Assembly: GCA_021397835.1 (NCBI GenBank) | Contig: JAJFZO010000168.1 | Span: 5,146,001-5,210,000, forward strand | Direction: 5' to 3' | Length of the DNA stretch: 64,000 bases | From: Moringa oleifera | Taxonomy: Eukaryota; Streptophyta; Magnoliopsida; Brassicales; Moringaceae | Shown: positions 60,873 to 64,000 of the stretch, piece by piece | Numbering within the stretch: position 1 is the stretch's first letter | Layout: each line of letters starts with the position of its first letter | Made by a program: the position numbers and the translations under genes | Notes under the pieces: model-generated | What the model saw: the letters and a program-made list of their open reading frames with translations, nothing else | What the model was told of the DNA's origin: nothing | Databases searched by the model: none

Positions 60873-60880
60873 TTTATATA
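60873..60880 (-). promoter_or_regulatory. TATA box of the third CLE gene
   Basis: Reads TATATAAA on the minus strand, 68 bp upstream of the ATG at 60805. Confidence 0.6.
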
Positions 60881-60899
60881 GACCATTACACAGTGCAAC

Positions 60900-62830
60900 T
60901 TACTCTTATTTATTAATCAGACTCAGCTGCAAAGATGACCTTTCCAGAACACAATATATTAGCTAAATCACTTTTGATTAGCTAATCACAGGGCCAAATT
61001 ACCAACCAGTTCATACCCAGATATGTGGTGCCCACATCAGAATGTTTGTCAGTTTAGTTTCCTTTTGGTTAGTTTTTTGTCAAAAAGAGAAACCTAGGAC
61101 TTTTGATTGAATCCTCAATCTCTTTCTCCGGCTCCTTATTACCAAGTGATATATCTTGTCAACATGTGAATCTGGTCTAACATAAACTAAAGGGCTGGCA
61201 TACCATTGCAGAGGGGCTTCCCCTTTAATTTCTCATTCTCTTATTGGTTTCTGCAGAGTCATACTCAAACTTGCTTTGCTTATAGACAGCAATGCTAACC
61301 ACATTTATAGTGTTTCGATTGACAAACTTCCAAGCTAACTTATTGTCTGTATTAACTTTTGTTTTTGCTACCAAACAAATCCAAATCTTTTGGCTCGATG
61401 TAATTAAAATTGTTAATTTATTATGAATCTACTTAACAGGTATCAATTGGAGCCTTATACCTTGAAAGTTGATTTTGGTTAGTCTTGAATTTTCTGTTCA
61501 TAATCACGTGTAAAAGAAATGATCATCACCACGTCTCAGTTGTTTCATTCCATGGAGCTCGACAACCAGCCAGGGTGACTATTATCAATCTACGTTGTCA
61601 AAGTATATCCTGTCTGGAAATTGACTCTTTCAACAGGCAAGATAGAGCATCAGTATTGAAAGAACATAGATTTTCTTCAACCCACATGCACCAAAAGAAT
61701 CACTTTCATACTAGCTTGGGACGCTGCATTGGATAGATAACAGTTGGTGCATTAAGCAAATTGATGCCCAGCAAATAAAGAACCGAGCAAAGGCAGGGCT
61801 CCTAAAGCTGAGAGACTATACTCAAATTGAACTGAAGCAATGAACAATCGGATTAGTGCCCTTCAACCGTGGTTCAAATAGCCTCAAAATAGAGCTTGTA
61901 TAGCTCATTTTAGTGTGCTTCTTGTTGTTTTGTGGTCACAAGGAATGAAAGAAAGAATATTCTGTAAAGGTTTGGCAGCTATTGAGAATATAACAAATGA
62001 TGAGGTGCCTATAAGACTTTACAGATCTTAACGAGACAAACATATGTGACTGATCCAAAGTTCTTTGAATACCATAATCATATCAATATATTGTATTCTT
62101 TGGCCTCATATGCATTCATGTGAAGGCTAGGTCGTATCTTCTATAAAGGTATAGCTTCACTTTAGCAATGTCAATCCATTTTCTTTTTGGCATCAATAGA
62201 GCATGAAAGAGGTAAAACTTTCACTTGGAAGTCCAACCATTACTTAATCATCTTCTTGGTTACTTTAAGCCATTGAAGGAGTACGTGGTTTGTTGACGCT
62301 GTCACAATGTATGAATCATGAGTTCCCATGCTTGCTGAACCTAAATGAATTAATGAAAGAGACATCAAACAAAAACTATTAGACCTACCAAAGAACTCTT
62401 GTTTAAACTTCTTAATTGGTTTCTCAGAAATAAAATGCAGTCACTCTAGTTACTGCATAAGTTCATGCAGTGAAGATTTTAGTGGCTGCAAAAAGCATCA
62501 AACCACGAGAAGCCCTGTAAAGAGGAATTTGTCACTAGTTGATACAATGGGAAGTGCAATGGGAATATTCTCAGTAATCTTTCCTTCTTTTTCCTGCTCT
62601 GCCAATGGCAGAAGACATGGTGACATGTATAGAATGGTAACAAGACAACTCAACCTCATTCAAAATCTAAGTGAAGAGAAACTTGACTTCAACAATTCTG
62701 GTACTATAGTTAGATTTTCCATGGCTATACTCAAATCATTTTGACAAAGTAACTTGGGTTGTTTAACTAGGATTCATCCTTTGCTGCTATTCTTGAAGCA
62801 AATTCTTTTCTGGGTTTTGAGTATTCAAAT
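60900..62830. other. intergenic region, no gene recognised
   Basis: DNA of moderate AT content upstream of the third CLE gene. Several short open stretches exist, but none has a recognisable motif or a start and codon pattern that supports a gene. Confidence 0.45.
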
Positions 62831-62835
62831 GACGG

Positions 62836-63028
62836 TTTACCTAACAGGTGATGTGTGAGTTCTGGTAAACACCAGTTGAGGATTCCGGCACCGTTGGACC
62901 AATCAATCTCAGTTTTCAGCAACTGTCAAAACCATTTACCTAACTGGTGATGCATGAGTTCGTGTACAGTAGCACCAGTGGAGGATTCCAGCACCCCTTG
63001 ACCAATTGATCTCAAGTTTGAGCACTGT
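62836..63028. repeat. diverged tandem duplication, period about 98 bp
   Basis: Unit 62836-62926 recurs at 62934-63028 with shared blocks TTTACCTAAC-GGTGATG, GAGGATTCC-GCACC and CCAAT--ATCTCA. The units differ by scattered substitutions and small indels. Confidence 0.75.
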
Positions 63029-63102
63029 AGAATGAGCAATAATTTGTCCTATTAAACTAAAATGTTGTTTTCAAATACCTGTAAGTAGGTCTTCTTTCTA
63101 TG

Positions 63103-63302
63103 ATTAAGTTATAATGACCTAATTGAATCTCTTTAAAGGATAACCTTATCATATGTAAAGGCATACCTTTCCCTTCCCAGGTACAATGCCGAACTAATCT
63201 CTCATTAAGTCATAACGACCTAATTGAATCCCTTCAGAGGATAACCTTAATATGTGAGAATGCATACCTTTCCCAATTGCTCCCTTCCCTAGTACAATAA
63301 TG
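63103..63302. repeat. diverged tandem duplication, period about 101 bp
   Basis: Units about 63103-63189 and 63204-63302 share ATTAAGT-ATAA-GACCTAATT, GGATAACCTTA, GCATACCTTTCCC and GTACAAT. A partial third start (CAATCTCCCATT) follows at about 63307. Confidence 0.75.
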
Positions 63303-63924
63303 AAACAATCTCCCATTTTCCAACCTAGTAGTAAATTAGTCATTCTTATTGTCATTGTTAAGTGGGCAAAGTGTTGACATCCTTCTTATATGTACTACTT
63401 TTGGCTTTTGATTGTTGAACCAAATCAAAGAAATTGCAGAACAAATCACCTTGCCTACCAGCATATGAAGTGTAACCACACCTCAAGATGAGCCTATCCG
63501 TGGCAACTTCCTTGATCACTAATGGTATTATGCCCATGTCCCCACTTCAATAGTGTTATGAAGAAGATCCAAATATATATTCTGTTCACACTCAATATAT
63601 TATTTACCAGCATTTTTAAATGACGAGTGGCATTCCAATGGGTATTATATTATGTATGATAATAGATAATTTTGTCATCAACTATCATTACGTTGTGCTA
63701 TTACTCATTGCCACTTCAAAAGTTATGCTACCTTTTTCATACTATTTTTGGTTTACCACTAAACTAAGTTTCCCTTCTGTGATGCTTCTTTCTGCTTTCG
63801 TACAAGTAAAGAACAAGCACTAGTGGAGCAAATCCAATATTCTCTCCTGATTAAGTGATAAAGGAGGTCATGACCTAAATTCTCTGAGATGTAATTATTT
63901 TGTTCTCTGTCTTAGGTCAAAGAA

Positions 63925-63932
63925 TATAAAAA
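63925..63932 (+). promoter_or_regulatory. possible TATA box of a gene beyond the right edge
   Basis: TATAAAAA followed by 70 bp of balanced DNA up to the window end. A plus-strand gene may start beyond 64000; this cannot be checked here. Confidence 0.25.
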
Positions 63933-64000
63933 GGAAATGTGTGATTGTTGAGAGAAGACCACAGTCACCATTTTCAACATAGTACTTTCATTGCAGAGAT

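Overview
This window looks like nuclear DNA of a eudicot plant. Genes are split by short GT-AG introns, intergenic DNA is very AT-rich, and the families are plant ones: plant-type GDSL esterases, PLS-type PPR proteins, CLE peptide precursors, a Ty1/copia element with a tRNA-Met primer site, and an old chloroplast rpoC1 fragment. I cannot fix the species. There is no bacterial or viral gene set.

Layout. (1) 1-3.6 kb: an AT-rich flank, then one intronless plus-strand gene for a TmpA-like integral membrane protein. (2) 4.4-24.2 kb: a minus-strand tandem array of five-exon GDSL esterase/lipase genes. Copy 1 (4418-6379) and copy 3 (17228-19036) read as intact. Copy 2 (9185-13156) is a heavily damaged pseudogene whose fourth intron holds about 2.2 kb of foreign DNA: a LINE ORF1/ORF2 junction and organelle-like DNA containing plastid rpoC1. 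Copy 4 (23647-24184) keeps only exons 1-2. A 3,778-bp copia element with two 512-bp LTRs sits in the promoter of copy 3 and has lost its reverse transcriptase and most of RNase H. A decayed relative lies at 7.4-8.7 kb, a MITE-like element at 13.4-14.1 kb and a LINE RNase H remnant at 14.2-14.7 kb.

(3) 25.5-43.6 kb: single-copy housekeeping genes, all on the minus strand: a PPR protein, mitochondrial malate dehydrogenase (7 exons), pyruvate decarboxylase (7 exons), possibly a small membrane peptide gene, and a second PPR protein that resembles At1g28690. (4) 43.6-48.2 kb: AT-rich DNA without a recognisable gene. (5) 48.5-51.1 kb: a plus-strand five-exon SGNH esterase of the isoamyl-acetate-hydrolase (IAH1) type. 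(6) 52.3-60.8 kb: three CLE signalling-peptide genes in the same orientation, ending in variants of the R-x-SPGGPDP-x-HH dodecapeptide, with a decayed copia element between the first and second. (7) 60.8-64 kb: intergenic DNA with short tandem duplications and a possible promoter at the right edge.

Two parts stand out. The CLE trio is a compact peptide-hormone cluster whose members differ at dodecapeptide positions 2 and 10 and in their C-terminal tails. The GDSL array is a readable record of gene birth and death, in which the paralogous copies supply the 'before' state for several insertions and deletions. Exon boundaries were placed by hand from reading frame, GT-AG sites and comparison between paralogues. 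No alignment or expression evidence was available.
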